DNA of 64,000 bases from SpSt-333 sp040751955 (GTDB lineage: Bacteria; Bacteroidota; Ignavibacteria; UBA10030; UBA8401): the NCBI GenBank assembly GCA_040751955.1, contig JBFMFY010000011.1:9169-73168 (forward strand), read 5' to 3'. Under the pieces are notes generated by a model that worked only from the letters and a program-made list of their open reading frames with translations, did not search any database and was not told the origin of the DNA. The translations under genes were made by a program, and so were the position numbers. Position 1 is the stretch's first letter; each line of letters starts with the position of its first letter. Shown piece after piece: positions 53,205-60,862 of this stretch.

Positions 53205-54553
53205 AATACTATTTCTCCCTCTCTCTGGTTGTCACCATACTCTCCGCACAACAGACCCATCAAGAAATAGCCGATCAGTTTACTCGCACAGGACTGAATG
53301 ATTTACAGGCGTTTGAAATGCTTAAAGAACTGACACAGTTCGGTCACCGCTTCAGCGGTACTCCGGGATACGACAACGCGGTTTTGTGGGCAGAAAGAAA
53401 ATTAAAAGAAATTGGAGCCGATTCTGTCTGGCTGCAGCCGGTGATGGTGCCTCATTGGGTGCGAGGAAACAAGGAAACTGCAATCGCGATCATTGGAAAA
53501 AAAAGAACCGAACTTTCGATTTGCGCATTGGGCGGATCTGTTGCGACTCCTAAAAACGGAATCACTGCGGAAATAATTGAAGTCAAGTCACTTAGTGAAG
53601 TGAAACAACTAGGCGAACGCGCCAAAGGGAAGATCGTGTTCTATAACCGTCCGTTTGATAAGACTAAGATAAATCCGTTTGAAGCCTACGGCGGTGCTGT
53701 TGATCAAAGGAGCCGGGGAGCGATCGAAGCGGCAAAGGTCGGTGCGATTGCTGTCCTCGTCCGTTCTATGACCAATGCTATCTATAAAGTGCCGCATACC
53801 GGTATGATGCGGTACGCAGATACGGTTGCAAAGATTCCGGCTGCGGCAATAAGCACAATGGATGCGAATATGCTCAGCGAGGAACTTCAAAAAGGAAATA
53901 AAGTTTCTGTCACGATAACAATGGACTGCCAAACTTTTCCCGATGTGCAAACTTATAGCGTCATTGGCGAGATAAAAGGCAGTGAATACCCGAATGAGAT
54001 CGTTCTTATTGGCGGACATCTCGACTCGTGGGACAAAGGAACAGGTGCGCATGACGACGGCAGCGGTGTCGTACAATGCATCGATGTCCTTCGGATGATG
54101 AAAGAGTTGAATCTGAAACCAAAGCGTACAATTCGGTGTGTTCTCTTTGCTAATGAAGAGAATGGACTGCGTGGCGCGCGTACGTATGCCAAGAACATTG
54201 ACACGACAAAAGAAAAACACATCGCTGCCATCGAAAGTGATGCCGGTGGGTTCTCGCCGAGAGGATTCGGTGTGGAGACAGATTCAGTTCGATTCTTGAA
54301 AGTTGCATCGTTCGGTCCGTTATTGGAATCCATCGGTGCTGATCGTGTTACAATGGGAGGCGGCGGTGCCGATATCAGTGTGCTGGAAAAATTCGGTACC
54401 GTTCTCATCGGTCTCTCGCCCGACCCGCAGCGTTACTTCGACTATCATCACACCGATATAGATACTATCGACAAGGTCCATCCCCGTGAACTACAATTAG
54501 GCGCAATTGCTGTTGCAATTCTTACCTGGGCACTTGCACAGGACGGTATATAA
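53201..54553 (+). CDS. M28-family zinc aminopeptidase, secreted
   Basis: A 450-residue metallopeptidase with signal peptide (YFSLSLVVTILSAQ). A PA-type inserted domain (~100-230) is followed by the M28 core: GGHLDSWDKGTGAHDDGSG (zinc ligands His and Asp, catalytic Asp), NEENGLRGA (catalytic and zinc Glu), ESDAGG, and the last ligand in DYHHTDIDT. All ligands are present. It resembles carboxypeptidase Q-type aminopeptidases. It should act in the periplasm or outside. Confidence 0.9.
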   Translation: MKYYFSLSLVVTILSAQQTHQEIADQFTRTGLNDLQAFEMLKELTQFGHRFSGTPGYDNAVLWAERKLKEIGADSVWLQPVMVPHWVRGNKETAIAIIGKKRTELSICALGGSVATPKNGITAEIIEVKSLSEVKQLGERAKGKIVFYNRPFDKTKINPFEAYGGAVDQRSRGAIEAAKVGAIAVLVRSMTNAIYKVPHTGMMRYADTVAKIPAAAISTMDANMLSEELQKGNKVSVTITMDCQTFPDVQTYSVIGEIKGSEYPNEIVLIGGHLDSWDKGTGAHDDGSGVVQCIDVLRMMKELNLKPKRTIRCVLFANEENGLRGARTYAKNIDTTKEKHIAAIESDAGGFSPRGFGVETDSVRFLKVASFGPLLESIGADRVTMGGGGADISVLEKFGTVLIGLSPDPQRYFDYHHTDIDTIDKVHPRELQLGAIAVAILTWALAQDGI

Positions 54554-54576
54554 CCACTTAATGTAACATCTCTTTG

Positions 54577-54602
54577 AAAGGCGGCTTCGGTCGCCTTTTT
54601 TA
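54577..54602 (+). terminator. rho-independent terminator
   Basis: AAAGGCG (54577-54583) and CGCCTTT (54592-54598) with a GCTTCGGT loop, followed by TTT. Ends the HIT-M28 transcript. Confidence 0.85.
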
Positions 54603-54640
54603 TTGGGGGGAACTTCCTCAAATAAATGTTGTTCTACCTG

Positions 54641-54685
54641 TTGACAAATTAATACTAATTAGTTATATTTGAATTAGTGACTAAT
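54641..54685 (+). promoter_or_regulatory. Bacteroidota-type promoter with overlapping MarR operators
   Basis: TTGACA (54641-54646), 17 bases, TATATTTG (54664-54671): this matches both TTGACA-N17-TATAAT-like and the Bacteroidota TAnnTTTG box. Two dyads flank the -10 box, ACTAATTAGT (54654-54663) and ATTAGT-G-ACTAAT (54673-54685). They share the half-site ATTAGT and are likely operators of the MarR protein encoded just downstream. Confidence 0.8.
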
Positions 54686-54699
54686 TAATTAGGAACAAC

Positions 54700-55179
54700 A
54701 TGAAAAGCACAGAGAAATATGGAAAAAAGGCAGATTTAGCCCTTTCACTTTGGGTAAAATTGTCTCGTTCGTTTGATACAATGGCTATGCTCACGGCGAG
54801 GGATATAGACCGATACGGTCTAACGCCACCACAATTCAGCATATTTGAGACACTCGGTCACTTGGGACCGATGCTCGTGAAAGAGATCGGCGCAAAGAAA
54901 CTGATGTCTGGGGGAAACATGACCGTAGTGATCGACAACCTTCAGAAACAAGGGCTTGTTGAACGTGCAGCCTGTCCGACAGATAGGAGAGCAACATACA
55001 TAAAGTTGACGGTGAAAGGGCAGAAGTTATTCGATGAAGCGTTTGTGCAGCATGCAAAATATGTAGAAGAATTAGTCTGGTCTGCATTGAATGAAGATGA
55101 GATCGTACAACTCTCAGCTCTTCTAAAGAAACTCGGCATAACGTTAAAAGAAAAATTAACATCGAAAATTGATGCATAA
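54700..55179 (+). CDS. MarR-family regulator
   Basis: A 159-residue winged-helix regulator. The core is LTPPQFSIFETLGHLGPM, recognition helix GGNMTVVIDNLQKQGLV and wing RRATYIKLTVKGQ. TTAGGAACA precedes the ATG. Its own promoter carries two ATTAGT dyads, so autorepression and control of the YceI genes downstream are likely; YceI proteins are often next to such MarR genes. No cysteine resembling the OhrR sensor is present at the N-terminus. Confidence 0.9.
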   Translation: MKSTEKYGKKADLALSLWVKLSRSFDTMAMLTARDIDRYGLTPPQFSIFETLGHLGPMLVKEIGAKKLMSGGNMTVVIDNLQKQGLVERAACPTDRRATYIKLTVKGQKLFDEAFVQHAKYVEELVWSALNEDEIVQLSALLKKLGITLKEKLTSKIDA

Positions 55180-55234
55180 CTGAATTACTCGTGACAACCA
55201 CCAACATCTATTAACATATATTAAGGACTCCACT

Positions 55235-55816
55235 ATGAAAAAACTATTTTTTGTTCTGCTCGCGCTTTCTGCTATGGGCACAGCGCAAACTAAATGGGGA
55301 ATGGACAGGGCGCACAGCTATGTGAATTTTTCCGTTGCCCATATGATGATCTCCGATGTGACGGGGACATTCAACCAGTTCGATACGAAGGTTGAGTCAG
55401 CGAAAGATGACTTCACCGACGCGAAAATTATCGTAGCGATCAACGCGAAAAGCATCAACACCGGAAACGAAATGCGCGACAAACATTTACGCAGTGCAGA
55501 TTTCTTTAATACCGATACTGACAGCATCGTGACATTCAAAAGCACAAAAATAGAAAAACTGTCTGAAACGAAATACAAGATCATCGGCGATCTGACGATG
55601 CGCGGCGTAACAAAGAGCGTAACACTCGATGCTGCCTACAAAGGAAAGATCAAAGGTTACAAGGGAATGATCGCTGCCTTCAAAGCCTCCACGGTTATCA
55701 ACCGTAAAGAGTGGGGATTGAACTGGAACAGCGCCATTGAAGCGGGCGGATTTTTAGTCGGCGATACGGTCGAAATAACGATCGCCATTGAACTTATTCA
55801 AAACAACAATTCATAA
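55235..55816 (+). CDS. YceI-family protein, secreted
   Basis: A 193-residue lipocalin-like protein with a signal peptide (KLFFVLLALSAMGTAQ). YceI core: WGMDRAHSYVNFSVAHMMIS, FDTKVESAKDDF, MRDKHLRSADFF, LTMRGVTKSVTLDA. The family binds polyisoprenoids and answers to stress or high pH. ATTAAGGAC lies before the ATG. It is paired with a second YceI copy without signal peptide. Confidence 0.93.
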   Translation: MKKLFFVLLALSAMGTAQTKWGMDRAHSYVNFSVAHMMISDVTGTFNQFDTKVESAKDDFTDAKIIVAINAKSINTGNEMRDKHLRSADFFNTDTDSIVTFKSTKIEKLSETKYKIIGDLTMRGVTKSVTLDAAYKGKIKGYKGMIAAFKASTVINRKEWGLNWNSAIEAGGFLVGDTVEITIAIELIQNNNS

Positions 55817-55833
55817 AGAAAGCGAATTATATA

Positions 55834-56379
55834 ATGACAACAACAGTTGAAACGCGCAGCACGTGGAAGATCGACACTGCACATACCAATATCAATTTTA
55901 CGGTTGCTCACATGATCATTGCCGAAGTGAGCGGCAACTTCAAAGAATTTGAAGGAACCGTTACCGCATCAAAAGAAGACTTCAGCGATGCAGCAATCGA
56001 TGTAACGATCAAATCGGCAAGCATCAATACCGAACATCCTGACCGCGACGCCCACCTTCGAAGCGCTGATTTCTTCGACGCGGAAAACCATCCCGTCGTA
56101 ACGTTCAAAAGCACAAAGAGTGTGGCGAAAGGGAACGACAGACTCGAGATCACGGGCGATCTGACGATCCGCGGCATAACGAAACAAGTCGTACTCGATG
56201 CCAAATTCAAAGGGAAGGCGGTCAGTCCGTACGGACAAATGATTGCTGCATTTAAAGCAACGACTACGATCAATCGCAAAGAGTGGGGATTGCAATGGAA
56301 TGCCGCGCTCGAAACAGGCGGATTCCTCGTCGGTGAAGAGGTTGATTTGTTGCTGAATGTTGAAGTTGTGAAGCAGTAG
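55834..56379 (+). CDS. YceI-family protein, cytoplasmic copy
   Basis: A 181-residue YceI protein about half identical to its upstream neighbour by eye (WKIDTAHTNINFTVAHMIIA; RDAHLRSADFFDAENHPVVT; INRKEWGLQWNAALETGG), but with no signal peptide, so probably cytoplasmic. The pair looks like a tandem duplication, 17 bases apart. It presumably binds an isoprenoid or quinone-like lipid. Confidence 0.92.
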   Translation: MTTTVETRSTWKIDTAHTNINFTVAHMIIAEVSGNFKEFEGTVTASKEDFSDAAIDVTIKSASINTEHPDRDAHLRSADFFDAENHPVVTFKSTKSVAKGNDRLEITGDLTIRGITKQVVLDAKFKGKAVSPYGQMIAAFKATTTINRKEWGLQWNAALETGGFLVGEEVDLLLNVEVVKQ

Positions 56380-56466
56380 GCAACGTCGTATATTGCAGTA
56401 AAATCGGACAAAACGGTGCGTTGCAATACAACGCATCTTCATTAAAAACAATACGCTCATTGTACC

Positions 56467-56706
56467 ATGGTAACATTCAACAAGAAGTATTCAAACGATG
56501 AGATCACGGTTCATTGGAAGCCCGATGTCTGCATCCACTCCGGCAACTGCGCCAGACGATTGTTGAGTGTCTTCAATCCGCGGGTGAAACCGTGGATCAA
56601 TATGAACGGTGCTGCAACGGACGAAATTATCAAAACTGTGGAGGGATGCCCGTCTGGCGCCCTTTCATGGAACAAGAAAGAAAATTTTGAAAACAGTAAT
56701 CAATAA
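56467..56706 (+). CDS. yjdI: YjdI-family mono-cluster iron-sulphur protein
   Basis: A 79-residue (4Fe-4S) mono-cluster protein. Cysteines lie in WKPDVCIHSGNC and in EGCPSGAL, the YjdI pattern. The function is not known; homologues are often next to pirins, N-acetyltransferases or peroxide-response genes. Its last codons overlap the start region of the pirin-like gene. Confidence 0.85.
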   Translation: MVTFNKKYSNDEITVHWKPDVCIHSGNCARRLLSVFNPRVKPWINMNGAATDEIIKTVEGCPSGALSWNKKENFENSNQ

Positions 56707-57424
56707 TTACACTTTATATCCCGCACAGGAACGGCAGATCGCTGCCCACAGCTGGGGGATCGCATCGGAGACATTTTTCGGGGGCGATGATGAGAAGACG
56801 CTTGGGATTGGAAACCTTGTTCAGTTCACACAAACGGCGTTCCATCCCGGCTATTCAAACACCGGAATGAGATTACTTCGCAATATCGAACTGGTCGATA
56901 TCGTCTTACAGGGAAGGGCAGGATTTCAAGATAGTACAGGTTCGGTCGCCACCTATCCGCAGGAGACCATTCAGGTGATCTCTGCCGGGAAAGGAATATA
57001 TCTTTCTGAATTCAACGCGACCGAACAGGGAGTGCTCGAGAAACTGCAGATCGGATTCCTGCCGAAAAAATTGAACACGAATCCGATCCAGACGAAAGCG
57101 CTGTTTGACCTGGATGAGCACAGGAATTCGCTTGTCACGCTCATCTCCCCGCATGTCGATGCATCGTCGTTGTCCATTAAACAACATGCCGCGGTACTGC
57201 TCGGTAAATTCGACGAGGGGAAACAGATCATTTACGATGTTTCGGGAACATCCACAGGATTGTTCCTGTTTGTGGTGCAGGGTATTGTGACGGTGAGCGA
57301 CAAGATTCTGAACAAAAGTGACGGTATCTCCGTCTCTCCCGCAGAACGGATCGCGGTAACATTTGCAAAAAAGTCTATATTGGTTTTGATTGAAATAGCA
57401 ATTGAAGATCAGGAGAACAAATGA
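56687..57424 (+). CDS. pirin-family protein lacking the usual metal ligands
   Basis: A 245-residue bicupin of the pirin family, starting at a TTG at 56687 (no ATG or GTG fits). FFGGDDEKTLGIGNLVQFTQ and VLQGRAGFQDSTG mark the N-terminal cupin. In iron pirins the motif reads HPHRDME; here the corresponding stretch is GYSNTGMRL, so the His ligands are absent. Quercetinase or Fe-sensor activity is therefore unlikely. It starts inside yjdI, ends with an ATGA overlap to the next gene, and so is part of a coupled unit. Confidence 0.75.
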   Translation: MKTVINNYTLYPAQERQIAAHSWGIASETFFGGDDEKTLGIGNLVQFTQTAFHPGYSNTGMRLLRNIELVDIVLQGRAGFQDSTGSVATYPQETIQVISAGKGIYLSEFNATEQGVLEKLQIGFLPKKLNTNPIQTKALFDLDEHRNSLVTLISPHVDASSLSIKQHAAVLLGKFDEGKQIIYDVSGTSTGLFLFVVQGIVTVSDKILNKSDGISVSPAERIAVTFAKKSILVLIEIAIEDQENK

Positions 57425-57720
57425 ATACATACATGGTGGAAGTACAATTGCCGTACGCCCCGTCGCCTGAATTTTTTGCACTCATTCCGGCTCAGCGGAT
57501 GAAGATCGCCGAGTTGATGACGCAGCGGAAATTTCTCAGCTATACGGTTTCGGCAGATCGGTTGAAGCTGTGGATTGTAATGAATGCGAAAGATGTAGCG
57601 GATGCGAAAGAGATACTTGCGCTGCAGCCGATGGACAAATACTTTATGTACACATCGTTCCGCGAACTGATGTTCCACGAAATGGCGGGATTCATGTACC
57701 CGGCGGTGTCACTAAATTGA
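57421..57720 (+). CDS. small muconolactone isomerase-like protein
   Basis: A 99-residue ferredoxin-like alpha/beta protein resembling the muconolactone delta-isomerase family: YMVEVQLPYAPSPEFFALIP, then QRKFLSYTVSADRLKLWIV and LQPMDKYFMYTSFRELMFH. In that family it would isomerise a lactone in aromatic breakdown, but no other genes of that pathway except the dioxygenase are here. A stress role is equally possible. Confidence 0.6.
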   Translation: MNTYMVEVQLPYAPSPEFFALIPAQRMKIAELMTQRKFLSYTVSADRLKLWIVMNAKDVADAKEILALQPMDKYFMYTSFRELMFHEMAGFMYPAVSLN

Positions 57721-57726
57721 AATTTG

Positions 57727-57754
57727 GTAGGTCGGCGTTAACGCCGACCTGCCG
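57727..57754. repeat. perfect 20-bp palindrome, copy 2
   Basis: GGTCGGCGTT-AACGCCGACC at 57731-57750, identical to 5000-5019, with GGTA/TGCC flanks. It fills the short gap between the isomerase-like gene and the dioxygenase gene. Confidence 0.75.
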
Positions 57755-57762
57755 GAGAAGCG

Positions 57763-58641
57763 ATGAACCGAAAAGAATTCCTTTCAACAATAGCAATGTT
57801 TCCCCTCATAGGAGGAACTATGAAATTGAATGACCTTAAAAATATTACCGACGAACATCAACGCACAGAACGTATGCCCCTCTTGTTTGTCGGACACGGC
57901 AATCCGATGAACGCGATCGAAGACAACGTATTTAGCAGAGCATGGAAAGAAATGGGATCGAAACTTCCAAAACCGCAGGCGATCCTTTCTGTCTCAGCCC
58001 ATTGGTTGACGCGGGGAACGCAGGTGCTGTCAGTAGAGAAACCGGAGACCATTCATGACTTCGGTGGATTTCCACCTGAAATGTATCAGCAGCAATATCC
58101 CGCACCTGGCACGCCGGAATTCGCAAAAGAGACGCAGCGTCTTGCGGTGAAGCACCATATATCACTCGATGATGATTGGGGATTCGATCACGGTACGTGG
58201 AGTGTGCTGAAACAAATGTTTCCGAAAGCGGATATACCGGTGTACCAATTGAGTATCGATTACAGCCAGCCGATGCAGTATCACTATGAGCTTGCGCAGG
58301 AATTGAAATCTCTCCGCGAAAAAGGGGTGATGATCATGGGGAGCGGGAACATCGTCCATAATCTCAGAGCTGTCAGCTGGGGAGAGAACAAACCGTACGA
58401 CTGGGCATTGGAGTTCGATGCGAAAATTTCAAAATGGATCGAGACGGGAGATCATAAGTCGATCGTAGAGTTTCAGAAACTCGGCGAAGTGGCTCAACTT
58501 GCGCATCCGACGTACGACCATTTTCTTCCTCTTCTTTATACGCTCGGACTGCAGGATAAGAAAGACACGCCGGAATTCTTCAACAATGCGTTCGACATGA
58601 GTTCCGTCTCCATGCGGTCGGTGATTTATAAAAGTAGTTGA
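57763..58641 (+). CDS. ygiD: 4,5-DOPA-type extradiol dioxygenase (YgiD/LigB family)
   Basis: A 292-residue LigB-type extradiol dioxygenase. Conserved His residues lie in FVGHGNPMNAI, SVSAHWLTRG, WGFDHGTWSVL and GSGNIVHNLR, and HPTYDHFLPLL. The family opens catechol rings such as L-DOPA. A ~20-residue lead (MNRKEFLSTIAMFPLIGG) precedes the core; an internal ATG at 57820 preceded by AGGAGGAAC would remove it and may be the true start. Confidence 0.88.
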   Translation: MNRKEFLSTIAMFPLIGGTMKLNDLKNITDEHQRTERMPLLFVGHGNPMNAIEDNVFSRAWKEMGSKLPKPQAILSVSAHWLTRGTQVLSVEKPETIHDFGGFPPEMYQQQYPAPGTPEFAKETQRLAVKHHISLDDDWGFDHGTWSVLKQMFPKADIPVYQLSIDYSQPMQYHYELAQELKSLREKGVMIMGSGNIVHNLRAVSWGENKPYDWALEFDAKISKWIETGDHKSIVEFQKLGEVAQLAHPTYDHFLPLLYTLGLQDKKDTPEFFNNAFDMSSVSMRSVIYKSS

Positions 58642-58958
58642 ATTAACTCCTCATTTCTTTTGTCATTTTGAGGGAGTCACTATGCTGTACAATCGGGACA
58701 CTCAGAATGACGAACGGTCTTGTTCGATCTGCTTTCCACCCGATCCTCAGTACGCGATCGCGTACTATTTTCCCCTGCACTTGCCACAATACCGGACATA
58801 TTTATGCCTGTCAACCTTGTCAAGGATTGCCGGCGCTATATCATAACCTTGATAAGGTTCACCCGCTCTTTCCCACACATGTTCGATGCCGGACAATTTT
58901 CTACGTTGATTACAAAGTATGAAGAAAGTAAATTGTCTCAACCAATTGAGACAGACTC
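58642..58958. other. 317-bp non-coding gap with repeats
   Basis: Holds a short dispersed repeat (58662-58711) and then ~230 bases with TTGTCAAGG/CCTTGATAAGG dyads. The part 58880-58938 (CACACATGTTCGATGCC, then TACGTTGATTACAA and GAAGAAAGTAAATTG) resembles 59656-59722, so this region looks partly duplicated. No gene is supported. Confidence 0.55.
58662..58711. repeat. short dispersed palindromic repeat
   Basis: GTCATTTTGAGGGAGTC...GGGACACTCAGAATGAC, a 50-bp version of the GTCAT...ATGAC family that can fold into a single stem. Confidence 0.75.
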
Positions 58959-59438
58959 ATGAATATCAAACGATTCTCACTGCAACGTTATCACCCACAT
59001 CTTCTTTTTATCGTACAAGTACTTGTGCTGCTGATCGGCGCCCTGTTCTTTGCGGGCGGATGCCCCAACGAACCGGATGAAGAATTCAGAGAAACAGCGG
59101 AAACTGCCTTTAAGAAATTCACCGGCAAATGGAAGGTGACATATTCCTCCGATAGTCAGGACAGTTCTTTTATCAATTCGGCGTGGATCGATCTGCGGGC
59201 AGATTCGACATTCAGCAGCAATACGTCGTTCTTCTGGAGGGAGTATGCTCTGAACATACAGCCGCTGCAGGGACGATGGTGGACAACTCGCGATGCTGGT
59301 TCGGTGATGCTCATACAGCTGACCATAGAATCGAAATACAAGAGCTGGAACATTGAAGGGAACGGCACGCATGACAGCACTATGGTATGGGCGGATCAAA
59401 ACCCATACACGGTGCGGTACCGGTGGAGAATATATTAG
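58959..59438 (+). CDS. small lipoprotein, lipocalin-like
   Basis: A 159-residue protein. Signal LLFIVQVLVLLIGALFFAGGC with a lipobox Cys at about residue 35. The mature part (KFTGKWKVTYSSDSQDS; SAWIDLRADSTFS; LQGRWWTTRDAGSVMLIQLT) has the alternating strand pattern of lipocalin-like proteins. Function unknown. The long N-terminal lead suggests that translation may begin a few codons later, but no other start is obvious. Confidence 0.65.
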   Translation: MNIKRFSLQRYHPHLLFIVQVLVLLIGALFFAGGCPNEPDEEFRETAETAFKKFTGKWKVTYSSDSQDSSFINSAWIDLRADSTFSSNTSFFWREYALNIQPLQGRWWTTRDAGSVMLIQLTIESKYKSWNIEGNGTHDSTMVWADQNPYTVRYRWRIY

Positions 59439-59463
59439 AAGCCATTACAAAACAATATCGTTG

Positions 59464-59592
59464 ATCATTCTGAATCCCGATGTTTTTTATCGGGATGAAG
59501 AATCCAGGAGAAATTGTCAAGTCAACGGTTGGTACTTCACTGGATTCTTCGCTCCGTCTCGACAGAAAGCGTCGAAACTGTGTTCAGAATGA
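59464..59592. repeat. dispersed palindromic repeat, TCATTCTGAA...TTCAGAATGA
   Basis: The ends are a perfect 10-bp inverted repeat. Inside, CCCGATGTTTTTTATCGGG and GAATCCAG...CTGGATTC form further stems, so the whole 129 bases can fold into one long structure. Confidence 0.85.
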
Positions 59593-59820
59593 CGAAGACT
59601 CTGTCTCCTTCTTAATTCCGTACGTACCGCTGTACTCGCTAGCATGTAAATGCCCCTCCCCACACCTGCCCGGTACCCGATACATTTATACGTTGATTAA
59701 TTTACGGGAAGAAAGTAGATTGTGCGGGAAACGACTGATACTATTCACAATGAGATCATATTAGCGTTGCGTACAACAATTTATTCGTGGGTACTCGTGG
59801 GCAGACAAAAACACCAATGT

Positions 59821-59920
59821 AACCGTTTCAACGGTTTATACAGGATGTTCCTCAGAGAAACCGATAAATCGGTTTTGGAATGATGTGAGATGTTGTTATT
59901 CCCACGGATGAATCCGCGGG
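59821..59920. repeat. hairpin unit 1 (A-B-C) of the transposase-associated array
   Basis: A: AACCGTT-TC-AACGGTT (59821-59836). B: AAACCGAT-AA-ATCGGTTT (59858-59875). C: CCCACGGAT-GA-ATCCGCGGG (59901-59920, one mismatch). The same three hairpins in the same order recur in units 2 and 3. Confidence 0.88.
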
Positions 59921-59947
59921 GTGATGCAGGCATTGTTATATTAATTC

Positions 59948-60477
59948 AACAGTTTCAACGGTTTTTCAATAAAGAATGTCCCACTCACTGACAAAAATAT
60001 GGATCCACGCCGTCTTCGGCACGAAGCATGGCGAGCCGTTTATCAATCCATCCATTGAAGCACAAATCCACGCGCATATCCGTGAACATCTCGAAAAAGA
60101 TTTTGAGTGTCCGGTAAAAGCGATCAACAGCATGCCGAATCATCTTCATATTCTTTTTTTACTCAATGTGAACTTTGCAGTGAAAGATATCCTCAAGAAT
60201 ATCAAAGGCGAATCGTCGCACTGGGTGAATAACGGTGATCTGATCAAAGGCAAATTCGCATGGCAGACGGGTTACGGTGCTTTTTCGGTGAGTGAATCGA
60301 ATGTCGGGAAGGTAGAGCAGTATATTCGTAATCAAAAAGAGCATCACCGGAAGCACACGTTTGCTAATGAGTATGCCGATTTTATGAAGAAGCATGGCTT
60401 GCAATTTCCCGGGGAAACCGATAAATCGGTTTTGGAATGATATGCCGTGTCGTTATTCCCACGGATAAATCCGTGGG
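59948..60477. mobile_element. hairpin unit 2 with the IS200-type transposase between hairpins A and B
   Basis: Hairpin A' is AACAGTTTCAACGGTT (59948-59963), B 60415-60432 and C 60458-60477. The transposase gene lies between A' and B, where units 1 and 3 have only ~22 bases. Hairpin B overlaps the 3' end of the gene, supplying its last codons and stop. Confidence 0.75.
59976..60440 (+). CDS. IS200-type / REP-associated tyrosine (Y1) transposase
   Basis: A 154-residue HUH-superfamily single-strand transposase, full length for the family. The HUH motif is NHLHILF near residue 55; the catalytic Tyr is in VEQYIRNQKEHHRKH (~114). WQTGYGAFSVS is shared with the Bacteroidota-type IS200-like group. 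Its last residues (GETDKSVLE) are read from hairpin B. Flanking hairpins resemble REP sequences around RAYT genes, where one domesticated transposase mobilises short palindromes. The frame is intact, so it may be active. Confidence 0.9.
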   Translation: MSHSLTKIWIHAVFGTKHGEPFINPSIEAQIHAHIREHLEKDFECPVKAINSMPNHLHILFLLNVNFAVKDILKNIKGESSHWVNNGDLIKGKFAWQTGYGAFSVSESNVGKVEQYIRNQKEHHRKHTFANEYADFMKKHGLQFPGETDKSVLE

Positions 60478-60530
60478 TTGAAATCGTATCAATTCCGATC
60501 CGTATTGGGCAATGCACATATGGATGCCAG

Positions 60531-60578
60531 CCCACGAATTCATTCGTGGGTAAATATGGACACGAATTCATTCGTAGG
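60531..60578. repeat. hairpin D pair
   Basis: CCCACGAAT-TC-ATTCGTGGG (60531-60550) is perfect; CACGAATTCATTCGTAGG (60561-60578) is a diverged second copy. A remnant lies at 59783-59800. They separate units 2 and 3. Confidence 0.8.
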
Positions 60579-60605
60579 CAATGAATGAAAATCAAACCCC
60601 AATTC

Positions 60606-60707
60606 AACCGTTTCAACGGTTTATGACAGGATGTTTATTGGGGAAACCGATAAATCGGTTTTGGAATGATGTACGGTGTCGTTGTTTCCCACGGATAAAT
60701 CCGTGGG
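60606..60707. repeat. hairpin unit 3 (A-B-C)
   Basis: A 60606-60621, B 60644-60661, C 60688-60707, all perfect palindromes. The A-B spacer (TATGACAGGATGTTTATTGG) is close to that of unit 1. It looks like a non-autonomous copy of unit 2 without the transposase. Confidence 0.88.
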
Positions 60708-60862
60708 TTGATTTTTTGGATTGCTCTATCACTTCAAAAACCAGATTCTTCTTTTCTTACGATCCTTTTTTCATAACAAATAATTCCCAGTCCGCTCCCT
60801 AAAGCGGACTTTTTTGTTTCATAAATTAGTCGTATTTTCTCAAAATTAAGAAATGCCCAAAC

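Larger units (their letters stand above)
59439..59975. other. 537-bp repeat-rich gap before the transposase
   Basis: Contains the dispersed repeat 59464-59592, sequence resembling 58880-58938 (59656-59722), a remnant of the ATTCGTGGG hairpin (59783-59800) and hairpin unit 1 (59821-59920). No gene is supported. Confidence 0.6.

Noticed and set aside
58668..58962. Two overlapping frames of 80-84 codons before the lipoprotein gene
   Set aside because: They start in or near a dispersed repeat, have no ribosome site and show no domain or signal-peptide features.
59783..60707. CRISPR array
   Set aside because: The repeats are 16-20-bp palindromes of three different kinds with unequal spacing, contain a transposase gene, and have no unique spacers of constant size or cas genes.
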